NCBI RefSeq assembly: GCF_030269925.1
Contig: NC_085114.1
Location: 10,806,001-10,870,000, forward strand
Length of the DNA: 64,000 bases
Source of the DNA: Bombyx mori
Lineage: Eukaryota; Arthropoda; Insecta; Lepidoptera; Bombycidae
Direction of reading: 5' to 3'
Under the pieces are notes generated by a model. It saw nothing but the letters and a program-made list of their open reading frames with translations, was not told where the DNA came from and searched no databases. The translations under genes and the position numbers were made by a program. Positions 1 to 23,789 of the stretch are shown piece after piece; position 1 is the first letter of the stretch; each line of letters opens with the position of its first letter.

Positions 1-1488
1 CTTTATCCTAGAAATGAAAAAAATCTTATTGTATGCGGTAAACATTCCTTATTGTGGTTTTAACATTAAAATACAAAAATATCAAGTTAAATTTATTCTG
101 TACAATATCTAACTACAATAAGCACCATTTTCATTCTACCATATTTCTCATTTATAATTCCATGAATTGGTAATGAAAATCTACAGACTTTTTGCAGCAA
201 TTGAAATATCCTAATTTTGAGTAATTCTATAATTTCAGTTTCTTTAACGCTAAAACGTTTTAAATGTACAAATTAACTTTTACACTATATTAAATTTATG
301 ATTATGGCAATTTAGGATATCTTACAAATTTTAATTACAAATATTAAATTTAAGTGTACCTCTGTTACCAGCATTTATAATAGTGTTAAATAAATTACTT
401 AAAAAATTTCAAATTTTATATTATTTAGAGTACATACTTATAAAATACATAAAACTAGCAAATAATACACAACATTATCGTATCGTACAAATATGTTTGA
501 TAAAGTAAGGCATTGGAGAATAAATGTTTTCAGCAACATACAATATATATCTCGGCATATTATAGCACGAGTGTACATATACATACATATGTCATACATT
601 AATTAATGTATACAATACACGCATATACTACAATTTATACAGGATGTCCAACGGTTATTTCTCATAGCGAAGTAATGTAACATTTTACATATCTATAAAA
701 TAAAATAAAAACACATTGTTGGTAGAGTGATTCTCAAAATGACTAAGATTCAATTAAATACAGAAAAGAGCAGTCCCGAAAGCTCATGGAAGAGAAAACG
801 CCAAGCGCAAGCAAAGAGTATTGTAAGCGCGCGCAAAAAAAATGAAGGTAACGCTAATCGCCATATTGGATTGTTTCGATAACAGTCACAGGCTATCTAC
901 AGGACGATCGATTTGTTAAAAAAATGTATTTTCTGTAAATTTATTCGTATCCTATTCCTGCAAATATAATTAGAGTATTTTACCATAATTTAATATAACC
1001 GCGGGATACCCTGTATTCTTCACAGTAAGAATATAATGATTTTATAATCACAATGCTATATAGATAAATGGCATAGACATCAAAGGACAAGACGAACAGT
1101 AACTGTACAGAAGCTAAACGAATGGTGTTATATACCTTACATGTCATTAACAAACGAAACACTCGATCATATTGAGATCAAAATGTACATATAGTAATAA
1201 CTATAGAAATAAAACTTGATACTTACAGCTAGTAATTAATCTAGTAAGTTCACAGGTATATATCTACATTTAATAATAATAGGAAATACAAAGGAGGCAG
1301 TGCAATTTTCGCAAATATTAAAAATTTAATTCTAGATTTTTATCAGACGTATTCTGGATATGTTTGCGTCGTTTTGAGTAAGTTTGATATTACAAATGGC
1401 TGAAGAAAAAGCGTAAGTCTTGTGTACTACTAAAGTTAAAATAAAAAAAGTGTATTCTGCGATTATTCTATAATAGTTCCAATCTACT
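1..1488 (-). other. Probable Mmp2 3' UTR and downstream AT-rich DNA
   Basis: This stretch follows the stop codon on the minus strand. Minus-strand AATAAA hexamers occur at 945-940 and 97-92, either of which could end the transcript. I see no open frame with coding character and no recognisable repeat here. Confidence 0.5.
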
Positions 1489-12039
<10,551 letters not shown>

Positions 12040-12800
12040 CTGTAGACAAAAAATAAATAAGGATTAGCTTTTTTTTTAGATTCACCGAGCGAGTAGAATA
12101 ATGATGATCGAACGTTGAACTCAATGTAGTATTAGAGATTTTAATTTTTTTTTAATGTTTTTTATTTCATTTACTTCATATCTTGCATCCATATTACATT
12201 CATTAACATTCCATATAGTATACCAGAATTAAATAAAAATAATAACTACAATCTCGGGTAAAACAAAAGCAATAATAATAATAAAAAACAAAAAATCAAA
12301 TAATAATAAAACAAAAACTAAATTAACATCAAAACTACCATAACCTAAAGGCTGGTTTGGATCCAGAATGCTCAACATGCACACGTGTCCAGTGTTGCAT
12401 TATTGGGCAGTCCAGATCCATCCGCGAGGCGTCATTGACATATTTCATTGTAAGAAGCATAATATGATTAGCTAATAGAGTACATCGCTCAGCAATTGTG
12501 ATCATTCGTTTTGAGAGCCATTTATGATTCTAATGTTCTAGTTTATATCGGAGGTTAGTAAATTACAGATACGCATTGAGCTAGGCGTAAAGTTGTTTGT
12601 GAATCACATGGCCGAACGAGAAACCATTGAAATTAAGAAAATACCATCAATTTAGCACAGACGATTGGCGCTTATCCAACATCTGGGATCCTTTTAAGGT
12701 AACAATTTAAACACGAGTCAAATAAAATACATACAACATAATATACTTGAGAATACTAATAAGAAATAGAATACTAATAATACTAATACTAATAATAGAA
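12040..12800. other. Intron, AT-rich
   Basis: This is upstream intron of Mmp2 on the minus strand. It holds a poly-T start at about 12140, a long A-rich stretch with TAA units (12225-12345) and AATACTAATACTAAT units at 12771-12797. It may include an unclassified retroposon tail; I see no exon. Confidence 0.5.
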
Positions 12801-12911
12801 AGGTGGGTGGCGCATTTACGTCGTAGATATCTATGGGCTCCAGTAACCACTTAACACCAGGTGGGCTGTGAGCTCGTCCACCCATCAAAGCAATAAAAAA
12901 AAATAAAAAAA
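12801..12911 (+). mobile_element. Bm1: Bm1 SINE, 3' fragment
   Basis: Contains only the last hundred or so bases of Bm1, from AGGTGGGTGGCGCATTTACG through GAGCTCGTCCACCCATC to an A-rich tail. This is a typical 5' truncation. Confidence 0.9.
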
Positions 12912-12944
12912 ATCTTTTTGTGCGTAAAAAAACACAAATTTCAA

Positions 12945-13260
12945 TATTTTTATATGAAATTAGATGGTAGTTAGTGAAATATTCAAATGTAGACGAAGAA
13001 GACTTTAGTCTTTCGTAACCACGACTTGGCGTCGCTCGGTGGAGCAGGAGCTAGGGGTCTTGGGCATGACGTGGGAGGAGCTAGAACAGACTGCCCAAGA
13101 CCGATATAAATGGAAAAATTTGATTCGAGCCCTACACCCCAGCAGAGGGTAATAGGAAAGAATGATGATGAACCACGAGAACTGTACAGTGTTCGAAATG
13201 TCGAAATAATAAAACGAAAATAATAACTGCGGATTAAACCATAAAAATAGTTTTAATTAT
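12945..13260 (+). repeat. Old interspersed repeat split by a LINE fragment
   Basis: Sequence on both sides of 13025-13170 matches 24590-24760 in the same order: GGTAGTTAGT and TTCAAATGT on the left, then GTTCGAAA, ATAAAACGAAAATA and GACCATAAAA-like segments on the right. The class is unknown. Confidence 0.65.
13025..13170 (+). mobile_element. RTE-like LINE 3' end with target-site duplication
   Basis: One frame reads LGMTWEELEQTAQDRYKW, then LIRALHPSRG and a stop, the C-terminus of an RTE-type reverse-transcriptase frame. A short GATGATG tail follows. The 8-bp AACCACGA is present on both sides (13017-13024 and 13171-13178), as expected for a target-site duplication. Confidence 0.8.
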
Positions 13261-13281
13261 GAACACGACTCGCAAAGTCTA

Positions 13282-13526
13282 TTTTTGTTTGTTTGTTGCA
13301 TAGATGGTTGGACGAGCCCGCCTGGTGTTATGTGGTTACCGGAGCCCATAGACATCTATAACCTAAATGCCGCCGCCTATCTTGAGATATGAGTTCTAAG
13401 GTTTCAGTGTAGTTACAATGGCTACCCCGCCCTTCAGACCGAAACGCATTACTGCTTCACGGCAGAACCAGGCTGGATGGTGGTACCTACCCGTGCGGAC
13501 TCACAAGAGGTCCTACCACCAGTAAT
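13282..13526 (-). mobile_element. Bm1: Bm1 SINE, 3' part
   Basis: Reverse-oriented Bm1 from the T-rich end (13282) through GGAGCCCATAGACATCTA, the GTTTCGG block and GGACTCACAAGAGGTCC to CCACCAGTAAT. It lacks the tRNA-like head. Several substitutions suggest middle age. Confidence 0.88.
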
Positions 13527-14281
13527 CTATACTATCGTATACTAAGCATCAACTAACTATATATTTCAAAACTTTATTTTGTAACATTGAAATAGCTGTG
13601 TGCGTTATTGTGGTTGCGCTTGTTCATTGCACAGCATGTTTGGTCAGATAAAATATCGTTTTCGCCGATAATTAAAACTGGCCAACGCCAAAAGCGAGCG
13701 CGGTCGACGTTATTAACAATTATTTTAATGAAATTATTAGAAGACTCCCGGGAAATGTTACGAAATATTGTGTAACAACGCATTGTTAAGCGAATTTGTT
13801 AATCTCGATATTAACTAGTAGGTACATGTACTATGGCATCGGATGCTAGGAAACATTTTCTTCTCTCCATTTTCGAAGATAATTCTGTCAGAATTAATTC
13901 ATGTGGCTAAATTGCACGAGGCTATCGTAAAAATACACGGATTCGCTTTATTTTCAATTGTTGAGAAATCTACTGCAGTTCTTAGTATTTTCGTGTAGGT
14001 AATTAGTCATGTTTTTTTATTACATAAAAAAGTGGTTTGAATAAAAGCACATTGTGAATGTTAAAATAATAGAACAAAATATTGTTTGAACTTGTTGGCA
14101 ACAACGACTACGTAAACAACCAAGCGGAATTTATTTTTGTAAACAATTAATTTACATTCAGAGGTTTCGTCGGACTTAGCGTTACACAGTCTTCGCATTC
14201 AAAAGTTACTGTGATTGAAGCCGGAAAAATAACTTTTTAAGAAATAAAGTTCTCGCTACGAACCATAATTTGATTTCAGAA

Positions 14282-14469
14282 CACGTGAGGAGTCATTGTA
14301 ACAATTTTATTGTAGTGCTTTTGCTGGATTCCGGGGCACGTTGCCTATCCGCAGTTCTGAAGAAGTTGTGAACAAACAGAAGCCTACAAGTACGACTCAA
14401 GGGTATTTATTGAATGCGTGATCGGTACACGTGACGGCGGCCGGCTATGTGAGGCCACGTGAGCACGTG
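14282..14469. promoter_or_regulatory. Cluster of four CACGTG E-boxes
   Basis: Palindromic CACGTG sites lie at 14282, 14428, 14456 and 14464, the last two only two bases apart. This hexamer is bound by bHLH and bHLH-PAS factors such as Myc/Max or Clock/Cycle. Elsewhere in the window I noticed only about six scattered sites. It could be an intronic enhancer of Mmp2; function is inference. Confidence 0.45.
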
Positions 14470-15944
14470 TCATCCACAGAGTCCTATAGAATCTGGTCAC
14501 ACCTGCTAATATTCAATAAGGACGCTTAGTTACCTAGCTACGTCATCTCTGATAGTTATAAATTTTGCTTTCCATTGAATTGATAAATAAATTACACTCA
14601 CTTGGGATTCAGTCTTGTCGAATTTAGTACAAATACTGATGTTTAGTTAGAGCGTGTATTATTTATCTTTTATCACATAGAGATTGACACCCGCATGATT
14701 TTACGAATATCTTCTCTATAAATATTGTTCATTGTGTTTCGTTTATTGGTAATAAACGGGAACGATGCGTTCAATGTTCACATTAAAATGTATTTGTATA
14801 ATTTAGCGAGGGCGAAGAGGGAATTGCGTTTATAGCGTGAAATAATAAAACATGCGGTATCGTAGAACATGGCGACGTCTTACGAAGGAAACGGACATAA
14901 TCACGTTACGATGTCATAACAAACAGATTTGTAAGCACGAAATTTATGGTCTGTGTCCGAAGAGCTAAAATTTAATTTTCTGAAATAATCTGTTAGCGAG
15001 TCATTAAAATTATTCGTTCGTGCTGTGTTTCACAGGAGTCAAAATTAACTGTTTGCAGTGATGTTACAATAAATTTACCATAAGTCCTACTGATTTACCG
15101 TCTATTCAGTTAAATGTAGATTTTATATATGGTTGTTTCGTTTTCATATTAGAATTCATTAATTCATCATAATTATTAAATTCCTAAACGCACTTTTCAG
15201 AATAAATTGTAGAATACAATCCGTGCATAAATGAATTTTATAAATGTTCATAAATAAACCTTTATTTGCATTATTATTATGAAATAAATTAAAATGCAAT
15301 CGATATAAAGTCAATGATAATTTTTATACGCGTATTAAACGGAAGTAATAGGAAAACGTTCGAGTGAAATCTTTTGTTAACACATTTAATTGTCCTTCTT
15401 TTCAACAATGCATTCTTTTCAAATGCATTCCCTTTGCGTCGAGAATTTTTCGAAGTCGTAAGCTAAGATAAGTGACGTGGCATCAGGTTCACTGGGGGCT
15501 TGAAAAGCGGCTTTACCTTCACTGCCATTTCTTTATGTATAATGGATTTAAAACGATCTTTGCTTGAGAAATGCATTCACCAATTTTTCGATTACTGAAA
15601 TTCTTTTTTAAATCACAAATATTCACAGTCAAAAATAGTTTTAACGGAACCAAATCAAAGTTTCCTAAGCTTTTCTCTTGACGTTTATAGAATTTCCAGC
15701 AAGAAATGGTATTGAATAGAGAACAGATGGCTAACGCGACATTAACAGGCTTGCCGTCGAATCCTAATTGACCTTTATCGGGTACTTGGATAATAATAGC
15801 TCCTTTGACTCCGCCGTCGGCTGACGATCGGCTTTCACGTGTACTATTGTCGAGAAAGCATTGATGCTCCTCGGGGATTTGAGCGGATTTCTATACAACG
15901 CTTTAGCGTCTCTGCGAACGTTTCACTGTGCATAAACGAAGCAG

Positions 15945-16050
15945 ATCTTAGCAAAGTTTCTCAGGCTTAGCCCCGTGAGCTCGCCAACACTTTCAGTGTA
16001 GCTAGAATAACCCCTTGAGGCTGCTGGCAGTAGGTAGGCAAAAAAAACGA
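15945..16050 (-). repeat. LINE 3'-end relic
   Basis: The segment with CTTAGCCCCGTGAGCTCGCC, then CCTTGAGGCTGC and GTAGGTAGGCAAAAAAA is a diverged form of the tail seen better at 59157-59462. It is minus-oriented on the same reasoning. Confidence 0.6.
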
Positions 16051-16168
16051 AACGAAAGATTTTATGTCTGCTGTCTTCACTCTGCAAGGTAAGTACTGTA
16101 AATGGACGCTTTATCTATCTATAGTATGTCCGGGCATTTCTGCATAGGAATCCATTCTGCTTTTCTGG

Positions 16169-16414
16169 TTTTTTTTATTGCTTACATGGGTGGACGAGCT
16201 CACAGCCCACCTGGTTGTTAGTAGTTACTGGAGCCCATAGACATCTACAACGTAAATCCGCCACCCACCTTGAGATATAAGTTCTTAGGTCTCAGTATAG
16301 TTACAATGGCTGCCCCACCCTTCAAACCGAAATGCATTACTGCTTCACGGCAGAAATAGGCGGGGTGGTGGTACCTACCCGCGCGGACTCACAAGAGGTC
16401 CTACCACCAGTAAT
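16169..16414 (-). mobile_element. Bm1: Bm1 SINE, 3' part
   Basis: Starts at a T tract (TTTTTTATTGCTTACATGGG) and runs in reverse order through all central Bm1 landmarks to GGTCCTACCACCAGTAAT. The head region is missing. Conservation is high, so this is a fairly young copy. Confidence 0.92.
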
Positions 16415-18390
16415 GTTTCAGTTCAGTTCAGTTTCAGTCTTTTACATCTTTCAATCATACAATCATTTACATTTTTTCATTGCCTGCAATGTTTTCGCTG
16501 TACCCCTATCGGTGGTACCCCTCTTTGTTTTTTTTGTTGTGAAAATCTGTGTGCACTATACTTCGGTAAACTATTAATAAGTATTCGTAATTACTCTACC
16601 ATTACTATTTATTCTGCAAAGGACTATGCTAACATACATCTCATTTACGGAGACACATTGGAGACACACAATGCCAATGCTCATAAACGTTTTGTGCTAG
16701 GTTGTAATGAGAAAATTCATTAGCTTTTAATTTTTCAATGATATGGCCGAAACTCGAGTGCTGCGGTGTGTTCAATGTTTTTTTTTACTGGCTTCATATG
16801 AGGGTTTTCCGGGACACTCTGTGTGTATGTATATAAATGGATGATAAGTTTTACGTTGTAATAGATCTCAGATTAATTTGCGTTATATTTAAGCTTCGTT
16901 CAAATATGATGTAGTCGCCGAACATACCATTTAAGAGAAATTAGCGTGTTCGGTAGCATTGCGGTACGCCGGCGGCCGAATTAATTCGAGAGTAATGTAG
17001 TTATGACAGTAATATCATGATACTGCAGACCGCGGGCGGGCATTTTCCGCGTCAGTTCATAATTGATATGATTTTTCAGTGAGACGATCGCACCGATAAT
17101 TGTCATTGGAAATTTTTGCAATTCTATTCGCAGCGGTATTGCACGCAAATTTAAATGAAAAAACAAAAATGGTTCTGAGTGAGTGAAACTACATACGAAT
17201 CGGCGGACTGTCTGAAATTCTCAACTCGAATTAAGACCGACACGAATAAAAACTTTTGGACTTTTGCAATTTCAAAAGACCAATGAAATTTAGATACGAT
17301 TTAAAATAAAGAAAAGAAACACGCGGCTTTGGGAACTGTGTGAACTAGTTTAAATAAATTCTAAAAGAATTTCAGTTTCACGAGATAAGTAAAGTGATTG
17401 CGAAACTAATATTCGACAAAAGGCACATGCTCAGAAGTTTTATACGACTCGCTTGAAGTGTAGAAGATATAATAATTGAAAACTTGAGACAGCTTGTGCA
17501 ATAATATGTAATGGGATCGTCTCGGTGCACTTATGAAATTAATTTAGCTGTGGCGCTTGTGATATATTTTAACTATTGTTATTTTACGAATTAATTGTAG
17601 TTCCATTGACAGTTTTCTTAGTTATATTTAAAATTATGTAATTGTATTGAAACAAAGAATAAACATTTCAAAGTTTGGAAAAACCATTTCACTTTTATAT
17701 TATAACAGTCATCAATGAACATTAAAAATGCAGAGGTTTTTTATAAGAGTTTTTGATATTTATAAATTTTATGGAATATCATGTACATTCTAATTTATTT
17801 TCATTAACAAACTTATTTGATTACATTTAGCGTCTTACAAAGTTAGATGTCTTATTAAGCGTAACACGAAAGTTTCCAAGTTTAAATTTAATCTCAGTGA
17901 ATTTTCAATGTGTTGTCGAGTAACACTAGAATGCACTTAGTAATAGTGTAGCTTAGCGGCAAGAGTGATGCCTTGCTTTCTTCTAAGATTTATAGAGCCT
18001 TTAAATATATGAGTTTTTAAAGTAATCTATTATTGTAAAATTTTACTGGCCAGTTCCCATTTCAATATTTTTTCTTTTTATTTTTCTAGACCTGTCAATC
18101 TCGCATTAAAGAATTTAAGGAGCTCGCTCCAATTTAAAGTAGCTACACCTTAAGACATGAGGTCGAGATCTGAATTATATTCTATTGTATACTTACTTCA
18201 ACATTAACGAATTAAATTATTTTCATTTTCATGAACATTTTCGTACGCTAAGCCATGCGTGAGAAATTATCGTTTCACGAAATTTACATATAAAGAATTC
18301 GTAATCTTCAGATTGTGATGAGCCGTACACCTCACCCATCGATTAATTTTAATTGTGTTACATGAGTACACTCATTAGAGTTATTGATCG
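16415..18390. other. Long stretch without a gene
   Basis: AT-rich DNA with no readable exon, RNA gene or repeat that I can name. A slightly GC-richer patch at 16960-17060 has only short open frames. Confidence 0.5.
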
Positions 18391-18570
18391 ATTTTTTTTT
18401 ATTGCCCTTGTAGGCAGACGAGCATATGGCCCACGTGATGATGAGTGGTTACCGTCACCCATGGACTTCAGCAATGCCAGGGGCAGAGCCAAGCCGCTGC
18501 CTACCGTTGAGTACTATGCACAAGCTCCGTTTGAAGAAGGACAAGTCATAGCGCTCGGGAAACACCTCAT
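18391..18570 (-). mobile_element. LINE 3' end, family with TTGCCCTTGTAGGCAGACGAG tail
   Basis: Reads in reverse from a T tract through GCCCTTGTAGGCAGACGAGC, CCATGGACTTCAGCAATGCC, AGAGCCAAGCCGCTGCCTAC to CGCTCGGGAAACACCTC. The same block is at 29197 and, in the other orientation, at 60285. The tail and the copy structure suggest a CR1-like LINE; the class is not verified. Confidence 0.75.
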
Positions 18571-20883
18571 GTTTAATGATTTGATTTTATTTTGTTCGAA
18601 AACGCTAGAATATCTGTTTCTTTGCGTATTAGCACCAAGATGAATATTTGCGATGCCTTAAAGAGGTGAACGAACATAGGTGCGGTGAGTTTCGTAATTT
18701 TCACTATCTTTTTCGATACGAGTCTCGTCTCGGTGCGACAAGAGGCTTCGTTCCGGGCGATAACCGCCGGATGCGGCGTTACGAGCCTCATGAATATTCT
18801 CCCTGAGGCTTTCAACTCCGCCGGGAGATTAGAAGGCGTCGCTGTCGACGTTAAACGTGCATTTACTACACCTTCACGTCGAAGATGCGTTTCGGTGACA
18901 CTTACTTTTTCGAATACGAGATAGTGATTGCGACAATCTGACGTACAAATTAGTGTTCTTTAGAATGTTTTTGTCACAAATGATGATTACGTATTGTATT
19001 GAACGCTTCGTTAGCCTAGTAGTGACCTTGTCTATTGCACCGCGGAGTCTGAATTTAATAGAAGTCGGAGCAGTAGATCGTAGTCTAAGTCAGCACTATA
19101 GGTATGCCCATCCTGTGTATTTTTGCTCCGGAACAATCATTTTTCCGGCTTGAAAGATGTAAGCTGTTATGTAGTGTGTGACGGCATTCCCGCCAATGGG
19201 TTCCGGTAATCATATACCACCTGACGGGCCAGTTCGTTTAGTCATCATTGCGATATACAGATAAGTATATTTGTTTGTAATTAGGGTATATTTGTTATTA
19301 AGGTACATTTTACTCGTTCTTGTCTAGGTTTTCGGTATCCACAACAAAGATTGTTAAGAAGAGTAACTGGTTTCAAATTTCTATGCGATTATAAGTTTTG
19401 TGACAAAACCTAATATAGCCGCAGCTAATGTAGATAAAATTACAAGTTTACATATCCGATAGACCGAAGGATAAAATAAACATGGCGCCCAACTCTTTTA
19501 TGACATTTCAAGCTTAGAAAAACAGTGCGCACTCGCACAAGAAGTATTTCGCATTATTTTAAAGAGCCCTTTGAACCTCGTGACTTGTAAAAGCGTTTGC
19601 CTTGAGCGTACCCGCTTAAGAAAGAAAATATGCTTCTGGAGGCTAGTTGTAAAGCGAACGTGTCTGTACGTGTGCATGTTGTGCCTTTTCTGCTCTTCTC
19701 TGCTCTTCTCCATTTTATGATAAATATATGGATGGATGAGATGATGGAGATGGAGGATATGATAAAAAACCTCTTGATAAGAACTTATTAGGACGACGTT
19801 ATACAAGTACGACTCGTGTATTGTTTTCTTTGTGCGCCATATTTTCTTTCAAAAATAATAATTATAAACTAAACACAAATGTATATAAGCCTGGTTTTGT
19901 AACGACGTAATGAAATTATATATTCATAGTACTCCTAGTGTTGTATCGCGTGATTCGATTGCGGAAATGACGAATTGATTAGATGCATGCCTGCACGTCC
20001 CGGGAGGGATTACAATTTATCCGACGGAACTGTTCCGTCGGAATCACTACCTCATTCCCGATACACCGCAACAATACTCGCCAAACTATTCGATTCAAAA
20101 AAGCGTTCACCAGTGAATTCATTTCTAGTGTAACGTTCCGATTCGCGTGCTTCATTAGAATCGAAATTCCCCCGGTTCATTAGAATTCCCAAGAATCCTC
20201 AGCGTTTATTACAAATATTCTGGGCTGGCGTCAGTGGACCCCGGACGTAAATAAGTGATTAACGCAGTTCGGATTGTTTGTCAGGCTGTTTGAAGGAGTC
20301 GACGGTGCAACTAGTAGGTACGAATGAACTCTTGATACATTTAAAATGAGCCGGTACGGGTCCCGCCCCGCGTCAACTGTTCTCGTTAATGTTAAATGAG
20401 ATTACTTTCGTTTCTTCCGAGTGTTCGTTTCATCGCTTTTAATTTTGTCATCCTTCTTGTAAATCGTTCGAACTTCTTAAGAATTTGTCGGAAAGGCGGA
20501 AAATAATCGAGTTCTGCTTTTCATATTCTGAAAGGTACCTATTTATGAAAAAGCGGCGACCCACAGTTGCTGTGTGTAATAGGTATTTTTAAGCTGAATT
20601 TTATTACGTCGCTATGAAAGAAGGTAAAACGTAATCCAAGGTATTAATGTGGATTCTGGGCTTCGCGAGTTGCTCGGAAGCTAATACATATTTGATTCGG
20701 CGTGTCATTCGCCAGTAGACTCAGTAGGGCCGAATATAAAAGTAGTTCGATGAACTCGTACCACACATACACACATATAATATATTATATAATATTTTTA
20801 GGTTATCGTTACTTTAATAATCTATACAAACGTTTTATTTCAATTTTTCTTATCTGTCGAACGTATAATAATAATAAAAAAAA
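18571..20883. other. Long stretch without a gene
   Basis: Holds a GC-richer patch at 18720-18920 that is open on both strands (a plus-strand frame with VRQEASFRAITAGCG) but matches nothing I know. At 19160-19245 there is an old relic of the LINE tail (GGTTCCGGTAATCATATACC, CCTGACGGGCC). The rest is AT-rich. Confidence 0.45.
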
Positions 20884-21283
20884 GACATGTGGCACTCGGG
20901 GACTGCCGCGGTAAAGCTATTGCAAAGCATTTTTTATCAACTTATGCAATTACAATTAGATAATAATAATTTAATATTAAAACAATAATATAAATAAGAC
21001 CACGCTATATTTATAAACATTAACAAAAGCAAATCATTAACTGTCCCCTTCATACTCATAAGCTAGACCGCGTGAGAGAGATGGGCAGACTTTTCAGGAT
21101 GCTCATGCAGTGCGACGTCACGCCGCGCGCTTATTTACAAACACTACACCAGCGCAACGTGTGAATGTGTTGAACGCGAGCTACATAGTAGGCGTAGTGG
21201 GGGTGTCAGGTTATTTTCGTTACGGAATTTCTTGATTCAGTCGCCGCGCTCAAGGCCCGCGATAGAAGCTATGCAATAGCTTA
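20884..21283 (-). repeat. Short interspersed family A, copy 2
   Basis: Inverted copy of the element at 9606-10001, with the same ends and nearly the same length. It keeps the CATCTCTCTCACGCGG block (inverted) and the AAGCTATTGCA motif at both ends. Similarity is high over the whole length. Confidence 0.82.
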
Positions 21284-23070
21284 AAAACTTAATCGATAAA
21301 AAGCAGAATCGATACTGTGATTAGTCAAGCGTAATGCTTAGAAAACAAAAGTTCTCAATATATGTAAGTGTAAGTATAGAGTACTGATAGTTTTATGATA
21401 AAATCTTTGTTAGTTATCGGTGCTTGCACAGAAGTTAGCGGTTGGTTTAGAGACTAAATGGACCCGCACGTCCGGACAAACATCGTGGGAATACGTAACT
21501 CAAACAACTTTAGGCAAATTTATAACTTCCGGATTCGAAGCAGGCTGTTTGCTGCCTTGTGTGGTGTCTTATTAATAACCTCTGCGTTCTTAATATCTTA
21601 ATAATGTGGTTTTGTTTTATATTAAATCGTAATTAGAATCTTTCTATACTGTTCGCGGTGTTCGACTTGAAATTCTAAAATTATTTCATCTTTGATTTTT
21701 TTTTTTTATTGTTAATTAAATACTGTGAAAGATTCATGACATTTCGTGAGCTTCAATTTTCATATAAAATTAGATTGAAAAGTAATTTCAAGATAAAGCT
21801 ACATCTAAAAAAATATTTTTATTAGTTCAATGATTTTTTAATGATACAATCAAATCATCATTGTGTTACGATTTAAAACAAAATAAACAGAAAATAGTTT
21901 AAGAAATATGAAGACCATTAATATGTATATCTCCGCTGGAGCTGTTAAGAGGAACAACGACTCTTTTATTATTGCGATATTTTTCACGAAGCGAATATAT
22001 TTGAATGTAAAATCATCTGGAGCGGTTACAACTATTCAAATGTGGCATAAAGTTGTTAGAGTACACTTTAATGGTGTTAGTTAAACAGCTTGAAGACACA
22101 GAGATAAGTTGAAGGTATCGTTTATACTACTAGCTAGGCGTTTTGGTTTGAATGTGAAACTGATGTGTGAAATTCATTTGGTTGAATGTTTTTAAAGGTT
22201 TTGTGTTTCTGGAAACCTTATCAGCTTAATTATTTTCCGCATTTTTTTAAATTTGGAAGTGATACATAAATAAATAGCGGCATTTGTAATAGAATAGAAG
22301 AAATTCACCAAAAAAACTAAATCTCGCTGATAGAATTTTTAAGATTGCACATGCTCAACAACAACGTCTTGACCGTCGGTCTACCGAGCTATAGTGAAAA
22401 ATCTTCTCTTTATCTAAACCCATAACCATAAATAAGTATTTATAATAATAAGTTGTAATAACAAAGTGATTATATGCAGCTTACCACCGTCTTAGAATGA
22501 TAAAGGTCTTCGGTATTTTGTTGTAGTAACAAAGTTTCACGAAAACAAATAATTTTACCGCAATTTGGTTACTTCGAAATTCAAACTGTAAACCATTACT
22601 ACGAGATAATAGCCCTAAGGTTGATTCATCCAAATTTAAGCGTCGGTTATTCAACTAACAAGAATAATACAAGATTATATTATGAAAGCAGTGAAACAGT
22701 TTCGTGCAAGTTGGGAGTTACGTAAAAGTGTAGATATTATTTCAAATAGAGCGAACAGATAGAGCTGAACGTAAAGAGTGCAAAGCCCTGTAGTGTACCG
22801 CCCCTAGTAGGGTGGATGGCCCCACTAGCACTCGTTCTTACAGCCATATACCCTGATGCTACAAAAGTCGTGAACAATACTGCTAAAATATGAAAGAGTA
22901 AATTCGTGCCGTATAAAAAAAGAGTTACAATTTTGAGCTTCCTTTCGAAACGCGGACTCTTTTTGTGTTTGCTAAAATATGTTTAATGCAATGGATTAAT
23001 TACTGACTGACGAGATCGGAATGAAGTCGAGTATTGTAATTCTTAACATAGTAGTTCAAATAAGCTTAGT
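21284..23070. other. Long stretch without a gene
   Basis: AT-rich sequence; I see no exon, RNA gene or recognisable repeat. Confidence 0.5.
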
Positions 23071-23309
23071 GTTTTTTTTTCTTGCATATATGGATGGACG
23101 AGCTCATAGCCCACTTGGTGTTATAGTTACCGAAGCCCATAGACATCTACGACGTAGACGCCACCACTCACGTCGAGGTACGAGTTCAGTATAGTTAGTT
23201 ACAACGACTACCCCACACTTCAAACCGAAATGCATTACTGCTTCACGGCAGAAATAGACAGCGTGGTAGTACCCACCTGTGAAGACTCACGAGAGCTCCT
23301 ACCACTAGT
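23071..23309 (-). mobile_element. Bm1: Bm1 SINE, diverged
   Basis: Reverse Bm1 from a T tract with GGATGGACGAGCTCATAGCC, GCCCATAGACATCTACGACG and TGCATTACTGCTTCACGGCA to CTACCACTAGT. It has more substitutions and small deletions than the neighbouring copies. Confidence 0.85.
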
Positions 23310-23342
23310 CAAAACCAGTGTGGTTGAAAACGAAATTAATAA

Positions 23343-23420
23343 TAATGTAGATGTCTATGGGCTCCGGTAACCACTTAACACCAGGTGAGCTGTGAGCTCG
23401 TCTATGCAATAAAAAAAAAT
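23343..23420 (+). mobile_element. Bm1: Bm1 SINE, short 3' fragment
   Basis: Just the last 75 bases: GTAGATGTCTATGGGCTCC, CACTTAACACCAGGTGAGC, and an A-rich end. It lies head to tail against the inverted copy at 23071-23309, only about 35 bases away. Confidence 0.85.
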
Positions 23421-23789
23421 GTGTGTGAGGAAGGTAGTCTTCAAAATTGAAATGAAAAAGATTTCTGATGATGATACATTTACTGTTTATAGGTCGATGA
23501 TACTGCATAAAGATAAACTCTTAAATTCGTTCGTCGTTTCTTAAATTATTTTACAGTAACGCGGTATCTTAATTGTGGAAGTGAATAAATTTAAAATTTC
23601 AGTAGAAAGTCATCGACCTTGAGGTGAGTGTACAGAGTACACCGGGTTCAAAAGCTCCGCGTGAGGGTCGAAGGTCGAAGTTCGCTCAGATGGAGTGGCT
23701 TTGTTGCATAACCTGCGCATTTGTTCGTTGGCATACTTCATCTTCATCATGTTTTACAATTATATCAAAAGACGAGTTTTTGCGGTTTT

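Larger units (their letters stand above)
13527..16168. other. Long stretch without a gene
   Basis: AT-rich sequence with an E-box cluster at 14282-14469 and a LINE relic near 15945-16050 as the only distinct features. At 14327-14365 a short frame CWIPGHVAYP resembles the WxPGH motif of LINE RNase H domains, but it is too short to call. I see no exon. Confidence 0.5.

Noticed and set aside
14327..14370. LINE RNase H motif WIPGH
   Set aside because: Only about 12 codons are open around it and no other RNase H motif is near.
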